The translations under genes were made by a program, and so were the position numbers. Under the pieces are notes generated by a model, which ran no database searches, was not told where the DNA came from, and worked only from the letters and a program-made list of their open reading frames with translations. Positions 15,001 to 22,383 of a stretch of DNA of 23,034 nt are shown here, piece after piece; the first letter of the stretch is position 1; the number at the start of each line of letters is the position of its first letter. Source of the DNA: a virus; IMG/VR virus record IMGVR_UViG_3300028388_002556, positions 1-23,034 of that record, one strand, 5' to 3'.

Positions 15001-18000
15001 CTTATAAAGAATACTCGCCCTTTACGTCTCTCCCAAACCTGCGAACCTGTCGCATTTTCTTGATCAGTGTACGCTCCTGCGGTTGTTTGCAATGGTTGTC
15101 CTAGAAGTACATTTGGGTAGTTTGACGTGTTGAATCCACCAGTACCAATTTGTGTGAAATCATGGCCTGTCGCACGAAGAAGTGAAATAGCAATTGTAAT
15201 TTCTGCTGTTGTGCCTGACTGATTGCCTAGATACAAATTCCTAGCAGACGCAAATGGTGTTTTGATACCTAGGCTGGCAGCGGACCCTGTGATATCCCAA
15301 TCTGCTCCACCGTCTTGATAATCTTGTATTTCTATATACCATACACTGTTTGTAAGAACCCATTGGCCGCCACTTGTGTAGTCTGTATACCCACTTGCAT
15401 CAATCCCATCAGTCAACCCGTCATTCCTAAACAATTCAAACGTATTCGATGTAACATTTCCTACATAAACAGTTTGACCATTCAGCTCTGTCATACCGCC
15501 GATTTGGCGTAACTCTATTGCAGTACCGTTAGATAATCCATGTCCTGCGCTAGTCACAACTGCCGGATCAGTTTGACTAATACCAGTTATATCACCATAG
15601 CTAACAGGTTGATAATCTATTACTTGTTGTATTTTGCCAGCATATGCAAAGACCATGCCACCTGTATAGCCTATATCACCTGGAACAAGTAAAGTTTGAT
15701 CTGTTGCATCCGTAGCATCCTGTACAATTCTTGTTTCGGTGTTTATATCGACTATCTTTGTTACAGCGATTTTGGTATCACCGATTGTGCCGCCTAGTGT
15801 CTTTGCACCGTTGTCTGGATCAGCAGTGCTTCTATTTGCAAAATCTACTTCTAACTCAACCATATCAAAGGTATCATCAAATGTTGTTTTAATTTCATCA
15901 GATCCTAGGTCTTTATTCTGGTCGTCTTTTTGCGTAAACCCTGTACTTCTGTAGGTTGTGTTATCACTTTCGTCAAAGTTGATAGCTGTGCTAGGACGTT
16001 CTGTAATAGAGCCTGGATTAACAACGCCTGTGAATATAATATTTTCACCATGCCTATAATCTATTAAAGTGTCATGAGATACAGTATCCTGTAAATCTGG
16101 AAAGAAGTCAATATTAGAACCAGCGTCCTGAATAGTTAATCTATATACTTGATTACCTATACCACCACGATTTATCCATGTGCCGCCACTAATATATGAA
16201 GTAAATTGCTCTCCGTTTTCTGTGTTAGAAAGACTTTCATTTGTGTATAAGGCAAAACTGCTAGCTGTAACATTGCCTACGTAATAATTATTTCCGTTGA
16301 GTTCCAACATGCCCACAACATCACTTATAGTAATTTTGTCTCCATTGGATAAACTATGTCCAGCACTGGTAATTACAACAGGGTTAGCTGCGGTTGCACC
16401 TGTGATTGTGCCTGTTTTATCTGCAGATATATATGTGCCCGGGGTTGTTTGATATACACTTAATACATCTATAGATAGATCGTTTGCTGGACTAGATCCT
16501 CCAATATCTGCACCGCTGATTACAATTACATCGCCTGCTGAATATCCACTACCTACATTAGTTAGTGTAAATGTCGCATTGCCACTTGAAGTCACTATTG
16601 AAAATTCTACACCTGTGCCACTTCCTGTTGTGCTTTTTTGTGTAACCCCTGTATAGGACGCACTGCCTCCTGGAATAGTTCCTGAAATACTTGTGTTATC
16701 AACAGCTTCAATTCCGGTAACTACTACAGCTCCTGCAGCACCTATGTTGCCATCATTATTTGGATCAGATAGGTTTTCTACACGACTGATTCTATAGTTT
16801 AGTGCACCAACTGCTCCTCCGTGATCTATGTAAATGTAACTGTTAGATAATGGAGGTTCTTTGAAATCATAAACAGTAATACTTGTGTCTCCTGCAGCAT
16901 TAGTGAATCCACTATAGCTGAATGCTTTGATAGGTTGTACCATGTTACGAAGTGTTGTCACCTCATTTGGAATTTCGTTTGGATCAGCACCTTCTGCAAC
17001 TAGACCAAAGTTACCATAACCATTAGAACCATTCAACGAACGAATCTCTGAACCATTATTAGCATAATATGCTGCTTGGCAATAGTATGTAAACATACTA
17101 ACCATTTCAGAGAACGCTCCGTTTGTAGTAACCAAGCCATAACCTAGGTCGTTAATTTGTGTAAAGTCATTACCGAGTATACTTCTATTACCTGCTGTTT
17201 GTAAGAAAATATCCTGTATAACGTCCTCGTCTCCGTGTCCAGGATCGCCTATGTCGTCAGCACCTACTTTATTCCATCCAACCCCGTTTCCTGAATTAGG
17301 ATCAAGATAGATCACTGCCCTACCTGTAGCACTATCATAGTTAGAAATTGCATTAACCTGATATCTAATACCTTCAAAATAGAAAGGTGCCGGTAATTCA
17401 GGTAGTCTTAATTTTAAACCTTGATCTTCACCGGCGACATCCTGCGACTCTACATATAGTGTGAATGCATCGAGAGCAACTGTGCTGGAACTGTCTGTGT
17501 AGTTGCCACTGTTTGCTTGGATTCGCATTGGTATGTTACCGCAGAATGCATCTACAAACATTCCGCCGGTAAATGCTTTTGAATTCCTCGATCTGCTAAA
17601 ACATGATGCTGTTTGAATATAAGGTGATTTAGTTAGGATTTGGCCTTCTGGATCTAGCACACACATAAATCCGCCGTGTCCTTGCACGGTGACATTTCTA
17701 ATAATAGTTGCATCGTCCATTAAGAATACATCAACACCGTCAGCATCATTACGCTTTGGAGGATTATATTCTGCGTCGAAGGCAAAATTAACTTTGTCAA
17801 TTAATTCCCCTACTAATGCAATTGAACTTGGAACTTCTTTCCATCTATCTGTATTTGTGATAGCGCCTGCGCCATTAACGTCACTTGCTTCAGATGTATG
17901 ACTGACTAGAGCCTTATAGAAAGTTTCAGTAGCGCCTACCGTATTTTTAACAAAGTTGCCCTGTTGATAGGCAGTGCCTGCAGCCCATTCTGGTTCAGCA

Positions 18001-20933
18001 ATACCGCCGTCGAGATCTACTTCAACAGAACTTCTATCGAATCCGTTGCCTGCCGGGTCTACACCTGCTAATAAATCGGCAGCAATATTCGAAATCTGAT
18101 CTATAGCATCTTCTGTTTCTGTTTCTGCACCAGGAGTAGGAACAAGTGCACCTGTATAGTATTCTCCCTGTATTTCCAGCATACCTTCAACTCCGCCTCT
18201 TTCTAAATCACTGATAAGAGCATCTACGATTAGGCCCACATTTCGTTCAAATTTAGTTCTTGACTCTGATGCAAACAATGTTGGATATGTGGCATCTATA
18301 TATTCGCCTACTTCTCTCTGTATGAAAGTTCTATTCAATTCCAGGATATTTGCTGCTGTTGTATAACTGCCCGCATTTGAAACAGGCAGGCCAACATTCA
18401 AGGGTTTCGTATTATCTGAAAGGTAATGATGACCAAAGAATCCCTGCACATTGCCAGTTTGATTTATAAATGGTGTGCCTGTGGTCAGCAGTGTCATGCC
18501 ATCAAATTCTTTATCTCTGTAGAAATATATGCCAGCAAATGGTGATTGCGATACACGTTTTTTTGGACGTATAATTACACGTCTGAATTCGTCACCTTTG
18601 AGTGAAACATTTTTTGTTAATTTGATTGGGTAGTCTTCCTCGTAAATACCAGATTCTACCCTAATAACAATCTGTTTAGATTTTACATAATTGCCCATTT
18701 CAAGTTCTTCGCCACTCTCAAAGTCTTTTGCTTCTAATGGCTGCAGGAAGAAAGTTGTAGACCCTGTGTCTTGTGAGAAGGTTATAATCCTACCAATGGC
18801 ACCTGATCTTTTACCTACTATTACTTTACCAGGCAGTGCATCAACATTATTGTCGTTGGTTTGATCTAATTGCCCAGCAGTGCTGTTGGTAAGATCTAGC
18901 TGATATCTGTTGCCGAACGCGATATCAGCAGCAGTTGGTGAATTAGGACCATTTCTAATTATATTTCTAATCAGTCCAAAATTCTGTGTAACTGAAACAT
19001 AACCGTTGTCAGTATCTGAAAGTGGACTTACACTCGTGTCTTGATCTAATTTATCCTGATAGCGTAATCCTATTTTTGCACTACCGTCGTTTACAAATGG
19101 AGTAAATGCACTATTATCATATGGCGTTTCTAATTCAACATCAGTAAATAGTTCAAAAGTGTCAGTGTCTATAACTTTTGCAAAAAGTATAACATCTTCA
19201 ATTTCTGTCATACCAGAAACATCTTGGAAAATTACTTGATTACCGTTACTTAATCCGTGCGCAGTACTTGTGGTTACAAGTGCGGGAGTATCGCCAGATT
19301 TTTTGGTTATACCTGTGACTATATTAGGCAAGTACAACAGGTTCTGTAGAACTGCTTGTACAATTTCTAGCGTTTTAGCAAATGAGTCGTCTGTTCTTTC
19401 TAGCTGGGAGCCTGATATTTTTACTCTGCCTTCTACACTAGAATAATACCTTTCTGCTGCTGTTCGCGATAGATAATTTGCAGTGTTACCTCGTGTTGCA
19501 TCAAAACTTATTGCATCTAAAATCAACCCCAGATCTGACTCGGCATCATCTATGTTGTATGCAAACTGTGGATATGTAAATGCTAGATAGCCTGTAATTT
19601 CTTTAATTATATATTCTCTGTTGTTTTGTATTATATTACGGGTTGTAGTGTTGACAGCACTTTCAACGGCCGCTGAAATTACAGTAGCGGCTGTACCTTC
19701 TGTAGAAGTGGTTGCTCCAAAACTCAATGTTTGGAAATATGGGCCAGGCTCTTCGGGAGCGGTGTTAATTAATTCGCTTGCTCTCTGGGCTGCTGCATTA
19801 ATAGTACGATATGCATAGGTGGCTGCGGTTCCTTCTTTGCCTGCAGGCACACCGTTCATTGTATCATCGCCTGCTGTACTTACAAATAATACTTCTGGTG
19901 AGCTATATGCTGTGTTATCTACGTAGTATTTTGTTGCAGCTTGTAAATCTTCAACGCCATTTGGCGTTCCTTTACCTGCTAGCTCTCCAGGGTGATCAGA
20001 AAGATATAATTCACCGGTCATAGTATCGCCCTGGCGTCTTGTTACACTACTTCTAGGTATAGCTACGTCTGATAGAAAGTTTCCTGTGAGATTGGCATCA
20101 AACCCTGCATCTGTAATGGTATGAATGTCATCACTAGCGATTGTGCCACTAACACCTATTTTGTTTGTAGCAGCTTCGTTAGGATCATCAGTCTGTGCAA
20201 GTTCTCGATCGGAAAAAATAGAAAGTTCGGTATCAGTTTCATATCTTGTAAAGTAGGTTGTTCCTGAAACTAATCCTGTTGGATCTGTGTCTTCTGCATT
20301 GAATACAAATGCAGTTCCATTTGCACCACTGTCATATCCGTGTCCGCTATTAAAAACAAGATGACCGCTACCGTTATAGCTATCAATTGTAAGGATAAAA
20401 TCATCTGTACTTTCTGGTTCAGCTGCTACTCTTATAGGCAATCCGCTGGTTACATATCTTCTATCTGCATAACCTTTTGAAATAGCAAGATCGTCGATCG
20501 TATAGTTTACTCCCTGTCTATTAGACAAGGCAGCCGCTGCTGCTTCTGAAATATTTAAACCACCAATCGCTTTGTTTGCAGCATTAAGGTGATTGCCTAG
20601 GGTAGGAGTCTCGGTATCGTCTACTATTTGAATTGAGCGTACACTTAAATCAATTTCACCCGGAGTACTTATTACATCAATTCCAATTGTACCGTCACTT
20701 GAAGTAATGCTAGAAAATATTAAGGCTGTTCCTGTCGCATTAGATGCTAATAGCTTATTTGCTTCGAACCCACTAGGAGTATCACCTAGTGATAAAAAAC
20801 TTAAACTACCCTCTACACCAAATACAGCGTATATTTCTGTAAAATTTTCATTTACCTTGCGGAAGGATTCGCGAATACTGTCGCCGGTGCCGTCATTCCC
20901 CTCAACGCCGATATCAATATCTTGTCTTGCCAT
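11970..20933 (-). CDS. Giant tail-fibre protein (2987 aa), C terminus frameshifted
   Basis: Largest gene here, about 39% of the window. N-terminal docking motif GNDGTGDSIRESFRKVNENF at about 10-30. A beta-helix-like zone runs from about 347 (LFVSTAGDDTMNGVPAGK, as in pectate-lyase-like phage proteins) through SGIYEEDYPIKLTKNVSLKG (about 760) and IIRNVTVQGHGGFMCVLDP (about 1075) to about 1300. Four E1-FCCH-like beta modules follow at intervals (see repeats). The distal part is Gly/Ser/Thr-rich and ends in YADLAEYYEADAEYDFGTVV. Only four cysteines occur (1091, 1111, 1131, 1285). GGAG precedes ATG 20933; the gene begins 12 bp after the IscA-type gene and must share its late promoter. Probably a long fibre or tail-tip spike; receptor unknown. 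Confidence 0.85.
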   Translation of the reverse strand: MARQDIDIGVEGNDGTGDSIRESFRKVNENFTEIYAVFGVEGSLSFLSLGDTPSGFEANKLLASNATGTALIFSSITSSDGTIGIDVISTPGEIDLSVRSIQIVDDTETPTLGNHLNAANKAIGGLNISEAAAAALSNRQGVNYTIDDLAISKGYADRRYVTSGLPIRVAAEPESTDDFILTIDSYNGSGHLVFNSGHGYDSGANGTAFVFNAEDTDPTGLVSGTTYFTRYETDTELSIFSDRELAQTDDPNEAATNKIGVSGTIASDDIHTITDAGFDANLTGNFLSDVAIPRSSVTRRQGDTMTGELYLSDHPGELAGKGTPNGVEDLQAATKYYVDNTAYSSPEVLFVSTAGDDTMNGVPAGKEGTAATYAYRTINAAAQRASELINTAPEEPGPYFQTLSFGATTSTEGTAATVISAAVESAVNTTTRNIIQNNREYIIKEITGYLAFTYPQFAYNIDDAESDLGLILDAISFDATRGNTANYLSRTAAERYYSSVEGRVKISGSQLERTDDSFAKTLEIVQAVLQNLLYLPNIVTGITKKSGDTPALVTTSTAHGLSNGNQVIFQDVSGMTEIEDVILFAKVIDTDTFELFTDVELETPYDNSAFTPFVNDGSAKIGLRYQDKLDQDTSVSPLSDTDNGYVSVTQNFGLIRNIIRNGPNSPTAADIAFGNRYQLDLTNSTAGQLDQTNDNNVDALPGKVIVGKRSGAIGRIITFSQDTGSTTFFLQPLEAKDFESGEELEMGNYVKSKQIVIRVESGIYEEDYPIKLTKNVSLKGDEFRRVIIRPKKRVSQSPFAGIYFYRDKEFDGMTLLTTGTPFINQTGNVQGFFGHHYLSDNTKPLNVGLPVSNAGSYTTAANILELNRTFIQREVGEYIDATYPTLFASESRTKFERNVGLIVDALISDLERGGVEGMLEIQGEYYTGALVPTPGAETETEDAIDQISNIAADLLAGVDPAGNGFDRSSVEVDLDGGIAEPEWAAGTAYQQGNFVKNTVGATETFYKALVSHTSEASDVNGAGAITNTDRWKEVPSSIALVGELIDKVNFAFDAEYNPPKRNDADGVDVFLMDDATIIRNVTVQGHGGFMCVLDPEGQILTKSPYIQTASCFSRSRNSKAFTGGMFVDAFCGNIPMRIQANSGNYTDSSSTVALDAFTLYVESQDVAGEDQGLKLRLPELPAPFYFEGIRYQVNAISNYDSATGRAVIYLDPNSGNGVGWNKVGADDIGDPGHGDEDVIQDIFLQTAGNRSILGNDFTQINDLGYGLVTTNGAFSEMVSMFTYYCQAAYYANNGSEIRSLNGSNGYGNFGLVAEGADPNEIPNEVTTLRNMVQPIKAFSYSGFTNAAGDTSITVYDFKEPPLSNSYIYIDHGGAVGALNYRISRVENLSDPNNDGNIGAAGAVVVTGIEAVDNTSISGTIPGGSASYTGVTQKSTTGSGTGVEFSIVTSSGNATFTLTNVGSGYSAGDVIVISGADIGGSSPANDLSIDVLSVYQTTPGTYISADKTGTITGATAANPVVITSAGHSLSNGDKITISDVVGMLELNGNNYYVGNVTASSFALYTNESLSNTENGEQFTSYISGGTWINRGGIGNQVYRLTIQDAGSNIDFFPDLQDTVSHDTLIDYRHGENIIFTGVVNPGSITERPSTAINFDESDNTTYRSTGFTQKDDQNKDLGSDEIKTTFDDTFDMVELEVDFANRSTADPDNGAKTLGGTIGDTKIAVTKIVDINTETRIVQDATDATDQTLLVPGDIGYTGGMVFAYAGKIQQVIDYQPVSYGDITGISQTDPAVVTSAGHGLSNGTAIELRQIGGMTELNGQTVYVGNVTSNTFELFRNDGLTDGIDASGYTDYTSGGQWVLTNSVWYIEIQDYQDGGADWDITGSAASLGIKTPFASARNLYLGNQSGTTAEITIAISLLRATGHDFTQIGTGGFNTSNYPNVLLGQPLQTTAGAYTDQENATGSQVWERRKGRVFFISSDENGFFRVGKYFVVDQSTGSITFAGEVGISRAASLGFKDGVTINEFSNDELFTDLSDTAVPTEKAIANYVSRRLGHNGSIQLTGASRFAPGFMALNGSTSMEAAIDMNTNKIENLAQPTSDNDATTRIYVDEATNDYDEVNDLRNVTIHDRAGSGFEQKQIFVATGYKRIIVEPLTGTIVAGNTITDTGGSTAIVLDTKSKFDQVLNQNVQFITYDLTSGADFNTTFDEVFVGTPGAKTATATVLENAVDEFTNAKEASNSDVNITVQRSNGDTTINLQLESQSILNSDINDDAGISQNKLMMNRAKPLAASTGLYGTDQEGGISTTATITNITQASPAVVTTSGDHGLTDNELVQISDVVGMIELNGNSYYVDVLSSVTFALYENSGPSVAVNSSSFTAYISGGIAAGEATGTGRTGQSSRGIAAFEADSFAEDIKLTLTTATISAAAGDILYQGNPAGGAVPTGYVVASVSGSAEVVVRTADTWVVDSTAIYKSTITNGVVGTAADTTATVFAAERSGYINLRDRGVAFEKLPDMTGGNLGDGYGGSVIGRATDGDGAAEEVSFATVIDQGKGLSDDDFTTERAYGPTLTPNDPGLALIQYDTAGGGTYAYTDIAYDNTGNSLVKRDINGQVHVGSLVVGADPSYVVLTENSASLTVSTPEQGTIFTSSGATKPTINTGGVVRVGDIGAYSESSLHQASDFGTVGGAESEPDAGDATTETSALAARWIYSSFIEAPDEKDATGTGIGIGAGIGKALGGADKITFVTGGNVEARVTTTGLEADDVRSMNANTNLTLSGNGTGIVEITDSLDVDAIESRTTNTDLTLTANGSGSVVVADNLRVDGTLTLNTTTASAIVYEGAVDANETVLSFTNPTADRTITIPNATGTMAVAGSSSATQSGLDISVSAAGAISGSAEGLATTDAPTFAGLTVSGTNNLTTRTITTGAASTTGTITGRWSLGTGSRFEATYADLAEYYEADAEYDFGTVVVFGGEKEITHRKSSLHYE
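13838..13985 (-). repeat. E1-FCCH-like module, copy 4 of giant fibre
   Basis: Encodes PAVVTTSGDHGLTDNEL, then ISDVVGMIELNGNSYYV and FALYEN. Pattern: HGL-(S/T)-(N/D)-x-x-(V/I)-x-(I/L)-x-x-(V/I)-x-GM-(T/I/L)-ELNG. Its DNA around 13898-13930 is nearly identical to copy 2. Confidence 0.7.
15421..15570 (-). repeat. E1-FCCH-like module, copy 3 of giant fibre
   Basis: Encodes PAVVTSAGHGLSNGTAIEL, then GGMTELNGQTVYVGNV and FELFRN, followed by a YTSGGQWVL strand matching YISGGTWINRG after copy 2. Confidence 0.7.
16238..16385 (-). repeat. E1-FCCH-like module, copy 2 of giant fibre
   Basis: Encodes PVVITSAGHSLSNGDKITI, then SDVVGMLELNGNNYYVGNV and FALYTN. Shares the SDVVGM-ELNGN-YYV core with copy 4 at both protein and DNA level. 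Confidence 0.7.
19130..19290 (-). repeat. E1-FCCH-like module, copy 1 of giant fibre
   Basis: Encodes ALVTTSTAHGLSNGNQVIF, then DVSGMTEIEDVILFAKV and TFELFTD. The most diverged copy: the ELNG turn is replaced by EIED. Confidence 0.65.
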
Positions 20934-20945
20934 TTTATACTCCGG

Positions 20946-21302
20946 TTATACTGGTGTTGCCAGCTTATCTATATCAAAATTTACACTAATGCCGCATCCA
21001 CATGAGCTTTGAGCATTAGGATTTTTAATCTCAAAATTAGATCCTATAATAGATTTTGTATAATCTACTGTGGATCCTGCTAGGAACATCAAACTGTGTG
21101 CTCCTATTACAAACATACCCATATCGCATTCTACACCAAAGTCATTTGATTGAATTTCATCTACTTGTGCAGTGCCCCATTCGTATTCAAACCCTGCACA
21201 TCCGCCTCCTTTGACATTTAGTGTAATAGCATAGCAATCATGTTCTTTACAGAGATTGCCGATCTGATGATTGGCTCTAGGTGTTAATGTGATTAGGCTC
21301 AT
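20946..21302 (-). CDS. iscA: A-type Fe-S carrier (IscA/SufA/HesB family)
   Basis: 118 residues, full family length. Such proteins bind iron or an Fe-S cluster as dimers and pass it to target apoproteins. The three ligand cysteines are in place: Cys35 in VKGGGCAGFEYEW and Cys101 and Cys103 in NPNAQSSCGCG; the strand LMFLAGSTVDYTKSIIGSNF is also typical. ATG 21302 follows AAGGA. An exact GATAAATA late promoter lies 20-27 bp upstream, and the giant fibre gene starts 12 bp downstream, so it should be expressed late together with tail proteins. A second Fe-S gene (7Fe ferredoxin) lies in the early operon of the same window. Extra Cys18, Cys23 and Cys59 are also present. A-type carriers are known in marine T4-like phages; the target is unknown. 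Confidence 0.93.
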   Translation of the reverse strand: MSLITLTPRANHQIGNLCKEHDCYAITLNVKGGGCAGFEYEWGTAQVDEIQSNDFGVECDMGMFVIGAHSLMFLAGSTVDYTKSIIGSNFEIKNPNAQSSCGCGISVNFDIDKLATPV

Positions 21303-21321
21303 TTTTTGTTCCTTCTACTGT

Positions 21322-21329
21322 TATTTATC
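21322..21329 (-). promoter_or_regulatory. T4-type late promoter GATAAATA
   Basis: Exact GATAAATA on the minus strand, 20-27 bp before the IscA ATG and the only candidate promoter for IscA and the 9-kb fibre gene. It lies in the 60-bp divergent gap with the plus-strand zinc-ribbon gene. Confidence 0.65.
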
Positions 21330-21362
21330 GGATGATTTTATAATCTTAATGTAAATATAGTT

Positions 21363-21650
21363 ATGTTTTTAAAAGAAATTACAACAAAAACTAGACATAC
21401 ACGTATCAGTAAATTAGGTAATAAGCATTATTACACTAGAGAAAAAACTCTGTGTGTTTTTAGATGTGACAACTGTGGAACAGAGTTTACAAGAAATCGA
21501 GGAAATATGGATCCAAAGAGATTAAGCAATAATTACTTCCATGTTTGTAAAAATTGCGATGCAAAACGTTTTGCTCAAAAGAAAGGTGTGGAACGCAAAC
21601 AGGTTTGGAATCTCCACGCCAGTTCTGGTATACCTATCGGTAAGCTATAA
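21363..21650 (+). CDS. Zinc-ribbon protein, function unknown
   Basis: 95 residues on the opposite strand to nearly everything else. Two CxxC pairs are visible: FRCDNCGTEF (about 33-42) and HVCKNCDAKRF (about 60-70), separated by about 25 residues, a four-Cys zinc ribbon. The flanks are basic (TTKTRHTRISKLGNKHYYTR at the N terminus, KKGVERKQVW after the ribbon), consistent with nucleic-acid binding. It may be related to the zinc-binding N-terminal part of phage HNH endonucleases, but no HNH motif is present. There is no clear Shine-Dalgarno sequence before ATG 21363. It converges with the next minus gene, overlapping by 6 bp. Confidence 0.7.
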   Translation: MFLKEITTKTRHTRISKLGNKHYYTREKTLCVFRCDNCGTEFTRNRGNMDPKRLSNNYFHVCKNCDAKRFAQKKGVERKQVWNLHASSGIPIGKL

Positions 21651-21869
21651 TTGTTGTAGAAACTTCTTTGCGTACTCTTCGGCGGTATAACAGCCTCCGT
21701 AGAATACTAATCCATCTGCGCTAGCAAATTTGAATTCAAAATTTTCATCTACAATCTCTGTGTTTGTGCCGTCGTCTGCTACAGCATTTACAAATTCTGC
21801 ACACTCTTCGTGTGTAGCAAATAGGTTTTTACTTACTTCAGGCCCTGTTGTTGCATTTGGACTATTCAT
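21645..21869 (-). CDS. Small acidic protein, function unknown
   Basis: 74 residues from ATG 21869 (MNSPNATTGPEVSKNLFATH). That start overlaps the upstream gene by 8 bp; the alternative GTG/TTG-type start at 21899 would lie well inside it. The protein is acidic (EECAEFVNAVADDGTNTEIV) with an aromatic strand (GLVFYGGCYTAEEYAKKFL). Two cysteines. No family recognised. Confidence 0.65.
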   Translation of the reverse strand: MNSPNATTGPEVSKNLFATHEECAEFVNAVADDGTNTEIVDENFEFKFASADGLVFYGGCYTAEEYAKKFLQQL

Positions 21870-22032
21870 TTTCTTTCTTGAACAAAGTCCAAGCACCATA
21901 TGTAATTGCGCCGTATGCTACTAGGCTTGCAATTGGCTTAAAGATTAGGAACGCAACACCTGCGCCGATTAATACTGCTCCATCAAGTGTTGTTCTTTCG
22001 CCTAATCTATCCATGATAAATTTCTTAACCAT
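21862..22032 (-). CDS. Small membrane protein (56 aa)
   Basis: Reading ATG 22032 to TAG 21862 gives MVKKFIMDRLGERTTLDGAV, then a hydrophobic stretch LIGAGVAFLIFKPIASLVAY and GAITYGAWTLFKKENE. One or two membrane segments with positive ends. AGGAGA seven bases before the ATG and an AATAAATA late box further upstream support expression. I recall similar tiny membrane proteins in T4-like marine phages but know no function. It overlaps the next gene by 8 bp. Confidence 0.75.
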   Translation of the reverse strand: MVKKFIMDRLGERTTLDGAVLIGAGVAFLIFKPIASLVAYGAITYGAWTLFKKENE

Positions 22033-22053
22033 TTTTAAATCTCCTGTGTAAAG

Positions 22054-22061
22054 TATTTATT
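22054..22061 (-). promoter_or_regulatory. T4-type late promoter AATAAATA
   Basis: AATAAATA on the minus strand, 22-29 bp before ATG 22032, fits the NATAAATA late core. It lies in the 57-bp divergent gap with the plus-strand lysine-rich gene. Confidence 0.5.
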
Positions 22062-22089
22062 AAATATATTTTCCTATAGGAGATAAATT

Positions 22090-22383
22090 ATGTTTACATG
22101 GTTAAAGAAACTATTTGGTTCAGATGTGCCTGACACTCCTGTCATTTCACAAGCGCCAAAAGAAGAGACAAAGTCGCATGTTGGCAAGGTTGTAAAGGTA
22201 GAGCAAGCTAAAAAGCCTGCGAAACCTAATAAGCAAGCTAAAAAGCCTGCGACTAAAAAGGCAGCAAAAGTTGATTTGGATTCTATGAAGAAGAATGAAC
22301 TACTAGCTCATGCTAAAGCAAACGGCGTCAAAGCCAATGCAAGTATGAACAAAGCAGAGATATTAGCCGCGATTAAAGGCTGA
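22090..22383 (+). CDS. Lysine-rich protein with C-terminal HeH/SAP/Rho-N-like motif
   Basis: 97 residues on the plus strand, with AGGAG seven bases before ATG 22090. An amphipathic N terminus (MFTWLKKLFG) leads to a Lys/Ala/Pro-rich linker containing a 10-residue duplication (QAKKPA twice), much like histone-H1 or AlgP-type tails. Residues about 63-97 (DLDSMKKNELLAHAKANGVK, then ANASMNKAEILAAIKG) form a helix-extended-loop-helix motif of the HeH/SAP/Rho-N type, which usually binds nucleic acid. Strongly basic overall. It could coat phage DNA or bind RNA. The 3' end overlaps the convergent coiled-coil gene by 21 bp. Confidence 0.75.
   Translation: MFTWLKKLFGSDVPDTPVISQAPKEETKSHVGKVVKVEQAKKPAKPNKQAKKPATKKAAKVDLDSMKKNELLAHAKANGVKANASMNKAEILAAIKG
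22202..22252 (+). repeat. Tandem 30-bp unit (two copies of a 21-bp core)
   Basis: The core starting AGCAAGCTAAAAAGCC at 22202-22222 recurs exactly at 22232-22252, a period of 30 bp (10 codons), encoding QAKKPA in both. A perfect repeat at the DNA level points to recent duplication by slippage. Confidence 0.85.

Noticed and set aside
13838-19290. Ubiquitin-activating-enzyme-like domains as evidence of a ubiquitin or conjugation system
   Set aside because: Only the small FCCH-like beta module is matched, repeated within a fibre; no adenylation domain or catalytic cysteine domain is present. It is a structural module here.
21339-21344. TATAAT on the plus strand before the zinc-ribbon gene as a sigma-70 promoter
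   Set aside because: No acceptable -35 element 16-18 bp upstream and no Shine-Dalgarno sequence after it; too weak to list.
21363-21650. HNH homing endonuclease
   Set aside because: Two CxxC pairs are present but no HNH/HNK catalytic motif is visible, so only a zinc ribbon can be claimed.
21870-21899. Upstream start for the 74-residue acidic protein
   Set aside because: It would extend further into the well supported 56-residue membrane protein gene; ATG 21869 gives the usual short overlap.
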